From Xenoacremonium recifei (Eukaryota > Ascomycota > Sordariomycetes > Hypocreales > Nectriaceae): 64,000 bases of DNA. The first letter of the stretch is position 1. Each line of letters opens with the position of its first letter. The notes under the pieces are model-generated. The model made no database searches. It had not been told where the DNA came from and saw nothing but the letters and a program-made list of their open reading frames with translations. The stretch is from contig WOFQ01000001.1 in NCBI GenBank assembly GCA_012184525.1, positions 930,001-994,000 of the forward strand, in the 5' to 3' direction. This document shows, one piece after another, positions 20,693 through 31,870 of the stretch. The position numbers and the translations under genes are program-made.

Positions 20693-21886
20693 TGCAGTGA
20701 TCCTTGTATCAAGAGCGTCTCGAGGTCTCTAACGAGAGACTAACTCTATGGTAAGATGATTCTAGGACAGCACGAGTACGGGTGGCTAGGGTGTAATCAA
20801 GACAGAAGTGAGGAGAAAGCGCCTTGTCCTGACGGCAGGCTCGCCGGTTCTGAACGGAGACCCAGAGCCAGCGTCTGCTGACCACCGCATGCAGTGATCC
20901 TCCTTGAGCGTGTTACATGTGACTGTTTCCGTTTATTGGTTGGTTGGGTATGTGCGTCAGCCGTGGCACTTTTCGATACGAGTCAACCAGACAAGCGCAT
21001 CGGGTTATACAGCAGCAGAGCCCCGAAATTTACTTGACAGTCATAGGTGAGTGTCATTGAAATACAGAATTTTATGCGATTGTGAATCTCGCCTCTAGTC
21101 TCCCTCTTTCTCGAGGTTGGATTGGTATCTGGGCAATAGGAGTAGCCCACACTGAGGGCAAAAGTGAGCAGGTTGATCATGGATTAATGGCTTGGATTTA
21201 CTGGCCACCTAGTCGAAACTTTGCCCAGAGTATGAAAGCAACAGCGAACCCACCATCCGCTTAGTAACTGCCCTAGCCGTACAATTGAACCTTGAGTACA
21301 GCTCTAATTAGCACCAGAAGTATTTGCCAATCAAGGGAAAATTAACTAAAGCTGAACACTCATTATCTCAGGTTTTACTTTCTCGGCGATCCGCAAGCTC
21401 TTCGAAATCGACTTAGACACCAAGGTGTGTAGCCATGTTTTTGACATATTTGTCGTCTTCGAATAGTAAGTTTTGACACAAAAAAGCACAGATGGAATAC
21501 CATGTCTTCAATAGCCGTGCGGCGTAAGGCATCACAGCTTCAGGGAAACAAGCTTTTGACTGGAACATGATTTGACGATTCGAGAAATTCCAGTTTCAGC
21601 ACGTCCGCGCAATCAATGGTCGAGATGGGGTCGAGGGTGGACTTTGCATCTGATCAGGTCAGGATCTTTCGTGACATCAAATCGCCGCCACTTCGAAAAG
21701 AGACGACTTCTCCTTCAGACTTTAGATTATGTGTGCCGTAAATGATGGCTGAGGCATTTCCATTTATCGATAAACTACGAGGTGACCTGTGGATCTGAAT
21801 ACGGGGCATAGCAAGCAATCAAAGGGCTGTAAATATAGGTACTTTTTGAGAAACGATTTTCCATCAAATTTCGCTTTACGCCGGCT

Positions 21887-22168
21887 TCAACTCTTACATG
21901 GCTTTGGCGCTCTCTTTGAGATACGACTCACAGACATAAGGGTTGCAAGGAACTGTGATGAATGATCTAAAGAAAGTGTGGTACCGGATAATACAAAAGG
22001 AGAGGCAGTTTTGCACGAGGGGAATGGCGGGGAGCGTGGGGTTGTTATCAAGAGGTAGATCTCTCCAAATCTAGCCGTATAAGGTCTAGCAAATATATTG
22101 TCATTTATCACATACCGCCGGGCTCCGTTCTTAGGAATAGACGTGCCGTCTAGCCTCAGCTTGGCCAT
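21887..22168 (-). CDS. possible small orphan gene
   Basis: A minus-strand frame of 93 codons beginning MAKLRLDGTSIPKNGARR. A good donor GTATGT follows ARR, and a CTAG acceptor 45 bp later keeps the frame, so a spliced form of about 78 aa is possible. There is no recognised domain; the C-terminus is Ser/Pro-rich. The main reason to list it is the long inverted repeat at 22285-22308, of the same kind as the four sites in the permease/oxidase promoter. Confidence 0.2.
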   Translation of the reverse strand: MAKLRLDGTSIPKNGARRYVINDNIFARPYTARFGEIYLLITTPRSPPFPSCKTASPFVLSGTTLSLDHSSQFLATLMSVSRISKRAPKPCKS

Positions 22169-22284
22169 CCTTATGTTAGTCTGTCTCAGCGACTTGGATC
22201 TTTCGTCAACCTGCGAAAGGTGAATCGACCGAGGAAAAGTCAGTTTAGATCATCCACTACCTGCCGCACTAATGATACAATATC

Positions 22285-22308
22285 TCGGCCGCTACGACTA
22301 GTGGCCGA
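22285..22308. promoter_or_regulatory. TCGGCC..GGCCGA inverted repeat, isolated copy
   Basis: The left arm TCGGCCGCTA and right arm GGCCGA match the sites at 26.4-27.0 kb, but the spacer is two bases shorter than in the three tandem copies. It lies 116 bp before the small minus-strand frame starting at 22168. Confidence 0.4.
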
Positions 22309-22757
22309 AGACCGCAACTGAAGATTTGGCGGGGATGCTTATCTATGCTTCCCATTTGGTCTATCAGTCGAGAATCACTCTGATTGTTTCATGATCATTC
22401 GAGGATAAGCGTACATATATCAATTTCTGCGTAGTACTATAGATCTATCTTGAATCAATCTTCATTGTTATAACGTGACGAATGGCGGAGAGCTCCTAGG
22501 ACAGCTTCCGCTTAATCTCTGTGTGTAGGAAACGAGGCCGCAATAGGATCGTTGCCAATCAAGGAAACCCACATTAAGAATTTGAAGAGTCCTCCCCCTC
22601 TGTTGAATCATCTAAGACGAGTAGACTGAATAACGCGACTAATAAACCTGGAATTTAACGCCAGCATTCCTCTTGCACATTCACCCATGTCCGTCTTGTA
22701 GGTCGTGCATAAACATATGTGTTCTATATCGTGGGCGTCGTGAACGTATACCCATCC

Positions 22758-23130
22758 TCAAGAAGTATTACTTGAGGCGGCGGAGCCTTGGTTCCAGATG
22801 TCATGAACATCGAGGGAGAATTGCTGGGCAAGATCACGAATCTTACTGTTGTTGCATGTCAGCAATCAAGCGAAGTGCGTAACGGTATGGAGTGGATGCG
22901 CACCTGAGTTTTGAAAGATCGATATCCATCGAGACAATAACAGAGATATCCGACAGCTGGTTCTCGGCGAGGGAAGACTCGTGTGCATGTACCACGGCCT
23001 GTTGAAGCTTCCGGCTGCGCACCAAAGCATCGGTCAACTGTGCCCAGGCATAAGCTGCTTCAGCCAGACTCTCCCCGATATCGCTGATGACAGTCTTCGG
23101 TGGATCGGCAGCGACCATGTCCTCGGCCAT
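22758..23130 (-). CDS. small spliced gene of unknown function (104 aa)
   Basis: Exons on the minus strand: 22904-23130 and 22758-22845, with a 58-bp intron (GTGCGC donor, TTGCTGACATG branch, CAACAG acceptor). Splicing joins DLSKL-S-KIRDLAQQFSLD in phase and ends DIWNQGSAASSNTS. The product is helical and acidic: an N-terminal stretch of alternating Ala/Glu (GESLAEAAYAWAQLTDALVR), a middle SDISVIVSMDIDL, and a C-terminal helix. No signal peptide, membrane segment or known domain. The perfect branch point and in-phase second exon support a real gene that a plain open-frame scan truncates. Confidence 0.55.
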
Positions 23131-24424
23131 AATGCAGGGCTCGCTGGAGAATCACGGTTCGTAAAATGCTTCAATAAGCACCGTAAAGCAACCTTGAGCT
23201 GGAGTTTGTGACGGGAAGTTGGCTAGAGGATAATGGCTTAGTCTCTTGTACAGGCGCAGAAAGGGCGCTGGTGAGAAACAAGGGTAAGCAGCGCTTGGGA
23301 ACAGAAAGCAAGTCAGGTTAAAGAGGGGAAGTTTAAATGTATTTATAAAAGGTTTGATCTTTCTGACGGGCGGGAAATCTGGGTTTTGTACTCACTTGAC
23401 AGCTCTTCTCTCAGTGGTGGGGGCGGTGGCTTGACTTTTAGCTTGGGATGAGAGCAGGGGGGAAGAAAAAAAGCCCAGCGAGCTGTCAGTTCAATAGGCG
23501 CTTCAACCGGCTGTTTTGTCGCAGAAGGGTTGAGTCACAGGACTCCACGACGGCAGAATGTCTTGAGCGCTGTCAGCCCACGTCACTGGTGAATGGCTGG
23601 CTGGCTTCTGTGGCAAGGGAGCAGAAGATGGTTGGCGCAGTCCAACGGACCACAAAGCTGCACGGAAGCCGTCCGCAATTTCCCCTTTCCTCAGGCTTCC
23701 AAGAGACCACGCGCACGACTCAGCTGAGTCTGCACGCGGGGTGGCCCGGCTTCGATCTGGATTGGCTGGAGAGCCAACTGAGACACTCGCGCCGTGCCCG
23801 ACTTGTGCGTGCTCTTGTTGTTCTTGTTGTCTCTTCTCTCTTTGTAATCTCCACTTGTCTCAGTGCACCCCCCTGACTCCCGGAGCTGAGAAGTGAGCCG
23901 GGTACGAGAGCCGGTCCGTGGCGCGAAGATCCTGCTAAGACTGAAAGAGGAAACCTCTTGCTCTCGGCCTGGCATCATCTGCTCCGTATATGGCACCCTT
24001 TGGACTTTGGTGGCAATGAGGAACCCGAGACAAGAAAGACAGAGAGAACGCATCGTTTGGAAACCGGTTCTCCTGAATCTACTCAAGCAAGGTGTGAAGA
24101 AGTGGGGACTAGCTATGTGTTTTGCTGGAGAGTGTCTCAAAATTTGACTTTCGTACTCGGAACAGGACTTATCAGTATTTACGGGATACCAGGCTTGGAT
24201 CCTTGATATTTTCAAGTGCCCCTTTCTCTTAGACCTTGTTGTCTTTACTAATTATAACCCCCATGCCATGGCTTGATTCAACAAACTCCACCACTTCTCA
24301 TAGATCGAACGCAAGCTTTCACTACACCGCGTGGAGAGAGTGAGTACCCAAAAGCACCTTGGCAAGCGCCGAATACACAATGAGATCAAATAGCAGCCCC
24401 CAAACAAACTCGCATGCACTTCTT
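23131..24424. other. intergenic
   Basis: No supported gene. Plus and minus frames here (for example 23691-24215 minus and 23448-23876 plus) overlap each other and have Ser/Arg/Gln-rich, chance-like sequence. Confidence 0.45.
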
Positions 24425-26134
24425 TTAGGTAAGGTACCTGAAACCGCTGCCGAGGACTTGCTGTTCCCCAAACTCGTACTCACGCTCTTTGATTTCGAGC
24501 TTCCTATTCTCACGCTTCAGGTAGAAGTGTAACACAGTAGCCGCAAGAATAGCAAGCACAGCCATAGCACCATTTACACTGAAGGCAAGGATAAATCTCG
24601 GTCCGGCATTGTCCGGGTACAGATAGGAACCGTAGATACTGCAGATGGTGGCTATGGCATTGTTGAACGCGATGGCTGCCGCACGTTTGGACACAGGACG
24701 GAAGATGGTGTTTGACGTCCACACCATTGACATGTTGAACCCTGTGTAGATGCCAGGTAGCATGATCATAGCGCCGAAGTATCGGGGACCAGTTCCGGTG
24801 GCAGCGGCCGCGATGATGAAACCAGCGAGGGCACAGGATATAGGCAAGACAGTGTGCCAATAACGCTCGCGGGTCCGATCTGCATTCCATGCCACCAATG
24901 CACAGACAATACAGGCTAGGAGGTAAGGCGGGGCCGTGAGAAGGAGGGTGGTGTTGCGATCATGGCCTAGACTGGCGACCACAGTTGGGAAGAAACTATT
25001 GATGGCGATGGCGCTTGCAGATCCGTAGCAGACCACCACAAGGATCCAGTTCTTAGGGTCTCTAACTAGCAGCTGAAAGCCCTTGAACAGGGGTTGCTTG
25101 GTATCAGCTACCCAGTCCTCCTCCCCGGCGGCATCAACTTCCATTCGCCACTGAGCCAGAGCGCGCTCCTCATCAGTCAACCATTTGGTATTCGCTGGAA
25201 AGTCGGGAAGTATGAAGAAAGCGCCGATCGCAATGGCCACTGTTGCAGAACCCTCAATGATGAAGACCCATCTCCAGGCAAGTAACCCTCGAGCTCCGTC
25301 GAGATGGTCCATGATGGCTGCTGCGATCAGGCCGGAGAAGGCGCCGGAGATCAGCGAGCCGCAGTAAAAGATACCGGTCCGGACGCCGAGTTCGCTTCGG
25401 ACGTACCACGTGCTAAGGGTTGCCAGAGCACCGGGATAGAAGGCCGCTTCGACAAATCCAAGTAGGAACCGAGTGACTAGGAGTCCGGCGAAGTTCTGAG
25501 CAGCACCGCTACAGGCACAAAGGACTCCCTAAACAAGTCAGCGACACAGCGACGCTCACTGGCGAAGTCTTAATGACTTACCCAAATTGTCATACAGCCG
25601 GTAAGATACTTTGCCGGTTTCCCAATTCTATTTAGGAGCATGTTGGATGGAACTTGCATAAGGATATAGCCAACAAACAGAATGGACACGCAGGTCTGCA
25701 GCTGCATTAGCAAGCGATCTTCATTAGTCCCATTACCAAGGGTGTGTGCATTACCTGAAACTCGTTCGGGCCTAGGTCCAAGTCATCTTCCAGGCCACCC
25801 AGACGGGCTGCACCAATGGCATTTCTAGAGAGTATCAGTTAGCACTCAATATCAACAATATGAGGTTGGATACGGACCTGTCAAGGTAGTTCATAATGTA
25901 CAGTAGGATCATGCACGGCAGGAGCCGCAGATCTGCCTTTCGACGAAGTCTCTTTTCAAGAGCCGTGTATTCGTCCTTGGAGAGGTTTCTAAGAATCTCA
26001 GGCATATCCCGGCCCTGTACCGAGAAATATTCAACGTTGCCATAGGCGTGGTCATCTTCCCCTTCGGGAAGCATCTTCTTGTCGGTATCCATAGTCAATG
26101 ATGCTTGAGGCTCAATGAGTTGAGGTTTGGGCAT
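24425..26134 (-). CDS. MFS permease of the Dal5/anion-cation symporter type
   Basis: Minus-strand exons 25878-26134, 25755-25824, 25582-25695 and 24425-25528 join in phase to about 514 aa; donors are GTCCGT, GTAATG and GTAAGT. The first ATG in frame is at 26134. The N-terminal 80 residues are cytosolic (EDDHAYGNVEYFSVQGRD), followed by the family opening RRKADLRLLPCMILLYIMNYLDR, RIGKPAKYLTGCMTIWG between helices, and GFVEAAFYPGALATLSTWY, typical of Dal5/Tna1-like carriers of carboxylates, vitamins or amino-acid derivatives. Twelve helices can be traced. The end GSGFRYLT fits the family ending. It diverges from the flavin oxidase gene across 1.2 kb that holds four matching inverted repeats, so it probably imports the oxidase substrate or a precursor. 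Confidence 0.9.
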
Positions 26135-26182
26135 GCTCAAGCATTGCTTTTTTTCAAGCGGAATTGGGGTCGATTATGCCCT

Positions 26183-26190
26183 CTTATATA
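26183..26190 (-). promoter_or_regulatory. TATA box of the MFS permease gene
   Basis: TATATAAG on the minus strand, about 50 bp before the ATG at 26134. The 5' UTR would be short. Confidence 0.45.
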
Positions 26191-26412
26191 GGACAATGAA
26201 TGCTTGACCGTCTGAGATCTGCTGGACTGCGAGGACATGGCCGGACTAGGTAAATGGACTAGATGAGCGATAACACGAACCAGGTTCAGGAATAACGGAG
26301 TTTCATAAGCCATAACCTTGGGGAAAGCGACGTCAAAGCTTGATCTCCAGATAAGTTTGCGGGGAATTTCCATGATACACAGTTGTTACGAGATAAAGAA
26401 AAGCGCTATTCG

Positions 26413-26439
26413 TTCGGCCGCCAAAGTTTTCCGGCCGAA
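26413..26439. promoter_or_regulatory. perfect inverted repeat TTCGGCCG-N11-CGGCCGAA
   Basis: The eight-base arms are perfectly complementary with an 11-base spacer. The site is 279 bp upstream of the permease ATG. Two CGG-containing arms in inverted orientation are the usual form of a Zn2Cys6 dimer site. Confidence 0.6.
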
Positions 26440-26874
26440 GGCTAGCTGGAGCGACGGGGACGGGGGACCAGTCGAGAACTGTTTGGGCTATTTCAGGACA
26501 GCGAAAGCTTTGCAAAAGAAATACTGTGTGCTTGCGCTTTCACTGGAGGCTGATTTTGAGACTGTGTATGAAGCACCGAGATGATGCTTCGGAAGAGAAC
26601 AGGGACAATTCACACTTGTGATAATCTCAAGAGGACCATTCGCAGATGGGAGCGGGGAAAAGGGGTTACATGATGTATGGTACTCCTCAAGGAGACTGTC
26701 TAGCCTCGTCTCCTTTGGTTACATGATAACGCACCATAACAAGTAAATTCTCTTAACCCTTCTCTCTCTTTGCCAACCCAATGCAAAGGAGGTGGGTTGG
26801 ACAGTTTCGACCACAGTGTTGATAAAGGCGGTCCTACAGTGCAACCTGGCAAGGATCTACAGTTACGTGTATCA

Positions 26875-26902
26875 TTCGGCCGCTAATGCGAGTCATGCCG
26901 AG
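26875..26902. promoter_or_regulatory. CGGCCG inverted repeat, tandem copy 1
   Basis: The left arm is TTCGGCCGCTAATGC, identical over 14 bases (TCGGCCGCTAATGC) to copies 2 and 3; the right arm is degenerate (GCCGA in place of GGCCGA). The distance between left CGG and right CCG is the same as in copies 2 and 3. Confidence 0.55.
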
Positions 26903-26912
26903 AGAGAAATGC

Positions 26913-26938
26913 TCGGCCGCTAATGCAACCTGGGCCGA
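26913..26938. promoter_or_regulatory. CGGCCG inverted repeat, tandem copy 2
   Basis: Left arm TCGGCCGCTAATGC, right arm GGGCCGA. It starts 37 bp after copy 1, about 3.5 helical turns, and lies 400 bp upstream of the oxidase ATG. Confidence 0.6.
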
Positions 26939-26980
26939 ACATCATCTGCGAGCCCGTAAACCCGGTAGTCTGGCCTCTGC

Positions 26981-27006
26981 TCGGCCGCTAATGCTGGCTG
27001 GGCCGA
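26981..27006. promoter_or_regulatory. CGGCCG inverted repeat, tandem copy 3
   Basis: Left arm TCGGCCGCTAATGC, right arm GGGCCGA, same spacing as copy 2. It lies 332 bp upstream of the oxidase ATG. Confidence 0.6.
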
Positions 27007-27208
27007 CAGTTTCCTCACACCTGGGTCCGTAGCAGTCTCCTTGGTTTCTTGGTCAAGCTGTGATTTGATCGACAGAAGCCCGGAGAGTCACGTACGATGA
27101 GGATGATATCCAGAGCGGCAAGAGGAGAGAGGTGACTGCGCCAGCTGGATGGGGAGTCGCAGCCGGTATTGGGACCGGTCACGACCTGGCTTGTTGCCGG
27201 CTCAGAAT

Positions 27209-27216
27209 TATAAATA
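27209..27216 (+). promoter_or_regulatory. TATA box of the oxidase gene
   Basis: TATAAATA lies 122 bp before the ATG at 27338, just downstream of the tandem inverted repeats. Confidence 0.45.
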
Positions 27217-27337
27217 ACGAGCTTACAATCAATCAAGAGATCAGTCTATCAATAACTGCACTGGCCATCCGCGCTCTACAGCCATCCATCCAACTCTACT
27301 CTCCTATCGACTCCAAGCAACACGGCTTGTCTTCACC

Positions 27338-28834
27338 ATGAGTAAGCCTTCTGTCCTCATCATCGGCGGAGGCGTCTTTGGAACGTCCACCGCCTTCCAC
27401 CTCGCTCAACGCGGCTATGACAGAGTCACCGTGGTTGATCGATTCGAGGCACCCTCGCGAGACTCCGCTGCCACGGATTTGAACAAAGTCATCCGTGCTG
27501 ACTATCCCAACCCTCTCTACGCCAAGCTCGGCCTAGAGACCCTTGGCGTCTGGAAGGATCCCACGTCTATCTTCTCGGGGCTGTACAAGGAGACCGGCTG
27601 GATCATGGGCGGCCACGAAGCGACCAACGGGTGGCTGCAGAATGCGAAGGAGCTAGCCCAGAAGACCAACCGGCCGGGCGTCGAGTACATGTCAGCGGCG
27701 CAGATGAGGCAGAAGTGGCCGGCCTTGACAGGGGAGTTCCCGGACTGGACCAACCTGTACAGCCCTCAGGCCGGATGGGTATAGGCTCCCCTATATTGAA
27801 AACCCCCCTATACCGCCCTAGCCGCTGACACACCGCTAGGTCCCCTCTGGACAGGCACTTCTGCGCATGGCGCGGGCTGCCGAGTCATTGGGCGTCAGAT
27901 ACATCACAGGTGATGCCGGTCACATCAAGAGACTGGTCTACGACCGGGATGGCACATGCCAAGGCGCCGTTGCCGCCAACGGAACCTTCCACACGGCCGA
28001 CAAAGTCATCGTTGCTGCCGGAGCAAGTCTCCCAGCCCTGGTGAAGGGCGCCAACACCGACGTCGTTGCGCAGACATCGGCTATCTGCGTAATCCAGCTC
28101 GAGCCCCATGAGATCGAAAAGTACAAGGACATCCCCATCATCGACGATTTCGAGCAGGGTGAGTTATCTCTCACTTTCTCTCCAGCGTGCCACGTCAGAG
28201 ACTAACAGCCGATCGAGGCATCATCTTCCCCCCTGACGAGGACGGCTTGATCAAGCTCTGTAGCGTGAGACTGGTGACCAACTACAAGGACCATGAACAT
28301 CCGGGGTCATCGGTCTTGCACTCTGTAGGAGACTTCCCATTCGATGGATGCCCGAAGGAGCTTGAGGATGAGATTAGACAATTCGTTCGAGAAATGATCC
28401 CCGAGCTAGCGGATCGGCCGTTTGTCCACACCCGCCTTTGCTGGTAAGTAGCCTCCAGAAGAGTCCCCGCGCGTTTCTCGCCGCCCCGGTCGATCCTGAC
28501 GTGATGATACAGGGACGGTATGGCCACTGACCTGAACTTCCGCATCTGTCCATACCCAGAAACCAAGAACCTGTTCATCGCCACGGCCGGCTCTAACCAC
28601 GGCTTCAAGTTTCTGCCGGTGATCGGCAAGTACGTGGCCGATCTGCTGGAGGGCAAGTTGGCGAAGGAATGGACTGATCTTTGGAGCTGGAGGTTTGGGA
28701 AGATCCCGGAGAACTTCCAGGACCCTCACCCGTTTCCTCTGCGAGATCTGTCAGAACTGACAGGCTGGAAGGGCAGAAACGCCCCAGGCGCCGGTAAATT
28801 GCCCTGGACGTGGAGTCGGATGAGTCGTCTATGA
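27338..28834 (+). CDS. FAD-dependent amine/amino-acid oxidase, sarcosine/fructosyl-amino-acid oxidase type
   Basis: Exons 27338-27778, 27840-28158, 28218-28443 and 28513-28834 give about 435 aa, all in phase. The N-terminus has the Rossmann motif GGGVFG (residues 10-15) and an acidic strand end VVDRFE. Around residues 326-366, RLCWDGMATDLNFRICPYPE and then ATAGSNHGFKFLPVIGKYV match the C-terminal FAD-contact region of monomeric sarcosine oxidase, saccharopine oxidase and fructosyl-amino-acid oxidase. Cys328 lies where those enzymes bind FAD covalently through Cys. The substrate is therefore probably a secondary amine such as an N-alkyl or glycated amino acid. There is no signal peptide, and the end (WSRMSRL) is a weak PTS1-like SRL, so a peroxisomal site, common for these H2O2-forming enzymes, is plausible. 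Confidence 0.85.
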
Positions 28835-29518
28835 GTGGTTAGCAACCGGATTTTGCCCTCTTTATGGAGTCTGTGCTAGTCTGAGGCAGGGAGAGGCGCG
28901 TGTTTACAATGATTGACTGGTTAAATGACAAATCCTCCGCGCACAGTGTTGATAGATACCAGCCAGTAAATGGGGAACTCCCCAGGCTTTGAGGATGGAG
29001 ACGCAGACTAATGATCCAATTAGGGACCGGGTTTACCAGGTCCCTGGACCACGCCATGTTGGCAGGGTCACATCGCGTTGTTCTCTCCTCAATGGGGACT
29101 TACACGCCTCAAACAGCTTTGTTCTCGCACGCCCTTTGCGCGCTTGTGTAAACTCATCCGGCCTCAGCTTGCTCCAGCTATCCACTGTGGCGGTATTCCG
29201 TGCACCTGTCAATGAATGAAGGAATGATCGTGTGTTGAGAAGCGTTTTGGGTCGACGCCAGCAGGCTTAGGGTTGACGCAAAATCGCGCTAGAACTTGCG
29301 AGTTAGGTCAGGTGACTGCCGTCCTCTTTAACTCGGCCCATCTAGCTCTCAGACCGGTACTCCGTAGTCTTAGATACCTAATTGATTGTCTTTATCTTTG
29401 CGCACGGAGTGAGCCTTTGGACGGCCATATAAAACCTTCGCAGCCTGGCGGACCAGAATTTCCCTTGGATCCCCGGGGATTGTGGAGGCACTGCCTTCAT
29501 GCCCAAGTTCGGATCGGC
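28835..29518. other. intergenic, promoter of the Zn2Cys6 gene
   Basis: No gene. A TATA box (TATAAAA at 29428-29434) lies about 85 bp before the regulator ATG. No full copy of the CGGCCG inverted repeat is found here; only a half-site-like CTCGGCCCA near 29331. Confidence 0.5.
29428..29434 (+). promoter_or_regulatory. TATA box of the Zn2Cys6 gene
   Basis: TATAAAA, 85 bp before the ATG at 29519. Confidence 0.4.
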
Positions 29519-31870
29519 ATGGGCAAGTTCAAAGGCCGGAGTGCTGTAGCATGCACTGAATGTCATCTGAAGAAGCTGAAGTGCAGTGGTGGTGCGTGGC
29601 CGATCTCATCTCCCAAGCCTACTGCACAGGGTAAAGTGTTCATCGTCACTGATATCGAGCTCTAGCTATTCCATGCAACCGTTGTGAAGCCAACAACCGA
29701 GAGTGTGTTTACCCGAAGAAAGAAAGATTCATTGCAGTCCCTGAGAGCTATCTTCGGGGAATAGAGGTAAAGGCGAGTCTCCATCGCGAAGCTGAAGTCG
29801 CAGAGGCCTCTTCGTCTTTCGGTACCGAGTCGAGCTTCGTCGCCCATCCCCAACAGGGCTCAGTCGGCACCTCCCAGGACAACGATAACAGAGACATCCC
29901 GACTAGAGCACGCCGGCAAGAAGATTGCAGTGCCGAGAACTTCATTCAAAAACTCAGGGACATTTCATCCACTTTACAACCTTTCATCGAGCCCGAGTTC
30001 CTACAACCGCATGGAGCAGGGGAGGAAAAGGGCTATACATATCTGCGATTGAAATCAGACTTTCAGCGTAAGAAAACTCCGCCTCATCCTTACGCTTCTT
30101 GCTACTACAGAATTCCCTGCTGAAACTTGTGCCATCTTAGATCCCGAAGTTTCGGTCAAGTTACCTCCCCTTCCGTACGCCATCCGACTTCTCGACATCT
30201 TCGAAGAAATATTTTGCGACTATCATTGGTTTCTTCGGAAAGTCTTCAGAGAACGATTGCGACTTACATACTCCGACCCGTCCAGCCAATCTGGGGATAG
30301 AGGCTGGTTCTGTCGCGTGTCTGTTGTTCTTGCATTGGCTCAGACATTCGCTTATAACGAAGCTTCTGCGTCGCCTGGGAAGGAAGCGGCTCAATTTGAC
30401 CCTGCTTTATATGAAGGTAATCCTATTCTGGGAGCACCACTACCTGGCTCCGATCTCTTCGAACAGGCGGTCCTTCTGTTCAAACCGTCTTCTGAAGAGC
30501 CTACCTTAGAAGACATCGAGGCGCTGAATCTCTTAGTAAGTATTCCTCTTTCCCGTCGTTGCTTCCCGCTCGCGGGAGTCGCCAGAGTACAAATATCAAC
30601 GGAATCTCCATCCAGGCATTTTATTGCTTTTCGCTGAACCGCCGAAAGACGGCCTTCATCTATGCAAGCCAAAGTATAACATTAGCGAAGGTTCTCCATT
30701 TAGACAAACAACAACATGATGAATCACAAGTTCCTTCAGCTGAAGACTCAGGGGCCGAAAGAGTGAGAAGCGAACATATCAAACGCCTTTGGTTGACATC
30801 TTACTGTATGGACCGCATGGTTGCGACCGAACTAGGCCTCACTCCAACGCAATGGGCTACCCCTCAGGTGACGCAGCTTCCATCTTCTGCAGGCCTGAGT
30901 CTTGACAACCTTAGTCAGTTCTTTGACGCCAATATCTTAGCTGCTCAGGCCCAGCTATGTGAGATCAAGCGCGATGTGTGGGACACAGTCACGGGCCTTC
31001 TGCGAGTTGCTAATTGTCAATCAATTGTCGAAGCAATTCAGCCATGTTTGGATCTCTTAAAAACCTGGAAAGAATGCCTACCGAAAGAGATGCCAACCTA
31101 CCTGGAATATAATCAAAGCTTGCTTCTATTGCCTTGCCGCCGGGGTCTTGCGTCTTTGTTTCTGCGCTATCATCAAGTATGTAATCAGCCTTACCCTGTG
31201 CTCACCTATCACGACTCTAAACTAATCTTATACTAGTGCTATACGGTATTGATCCGACCGCTTATTCTTCAAGAAATTTCCAGACTTATGCAAGAGCGTT
31301 TTGGTACACCGATTCAACAACAACTAACTATGAAGAACCGAATCCGGGACATCAAGGTTCAATGTCTCAATGCCGCCCGTAATAATTGCACAATTCTCCA
31401 GAACCTGGTAAAAAATAACCAAATAGGTCAGACCAACGCTGTTGTTGTCTTGATGCTTGATTTTACATGCATAACTATTTGGTGATGTCATCTTGATACT
31501 GACGCACGAGACAGCCAAATACGGATACTGGGACTCCATTCACCTATTTTCCTCTCTTGCAGTTCTGGCTCTTTTCAAGATTTCTTCGATTAATCCTGAA
31601 GAACAGGTGTCCCCGGAGGACAATGTTCTTTACACCACTTCAAGAGCAATATTGGAAGAGATGGCACGCAGCGGGAATCCGTCCGCAAAAGATCACGAAT
31701 CGCTCCTTGCTGATGTAGAAGCCATGGTCAAGGAAGTTTCAGATCAGACAGAGCAGCCAATATTAGGTGCAGATCTTACATTAGCCGACCCTTGGGCTGT
31801 GATGCCTAGTTTTGAGGACTTGGCATTTTTCGAGTTGATCTCTGAACAACCATGGTGGGAAATGAGCTGA
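29519..31870 (+). CDS. Zn2Cys6 transcription factor (668 aa)
   Basis: Six exons (29519-29591, 29666-30067, 30141-30535, 30586-31176, 31237-31426, 31515-31870) join in phase. The zinc cluster is split by the first intron: ACTECHLKKLKCSGG then AIPCNRCEANNRECVYPKK, giving CX2CX6CX6CX2CX6C with Cys12, 15, 22, 29, 32 and 39. A fungal transcription-factor middle homology region follows, with YAIRLLDIFEEIFCDYHWFL and the later FSLNRRKTAFIYASQSITLAK, a typical cyclin-like helical segment. It lies 0.7 kb downstream of the oxidase and is read the same way, which suggests it controls the permease and oxidase genes through the CGGCCG inverted repeats. The junction at 30535/30586 is the least certain. Confidence 0.85.

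Larger units (their letters stand above)
20693..22757. other. AT-rich gene-poor region
   Basis: Two kilobases with no secure gene. Short protein-like fragments occur (for example GFTFSAIRKLFEIDLDTK at about 21371 before a GTGTGT donor), which may be relics of decayed genes. A TCGGCC..GGCCGA inverted repeat (22285-22308) lies 116 bp upstream of a 93-codon minus-strand frame described separately. Confidence 0.4.
26135..27337. promoter_or_regulatory. divergent promoter of the permease and oxidase genes
   Basis: This 1.2-kb region separates two divergent genes. It has a TATA box for each (26183-26190 reading left, 27209-27216 reading right) and four long CGGCCG-based inverted repeats, listed individually. 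The frame at 26318-26584 covers one of the repeats and is not supported as a gene. Confidence 0.7.

Noticed and set aside
21350..21760. Possible decayed gene fragments in the AT-rich region
   Set aside because: Only short frames remain and no family could be named, so no pseudogene call is justified.
23691..24215. 174-codon minus-strand frame
   Set aside because: Low-complexity, chance-like sequence overlapping plus-strand frames; no start context or domain.
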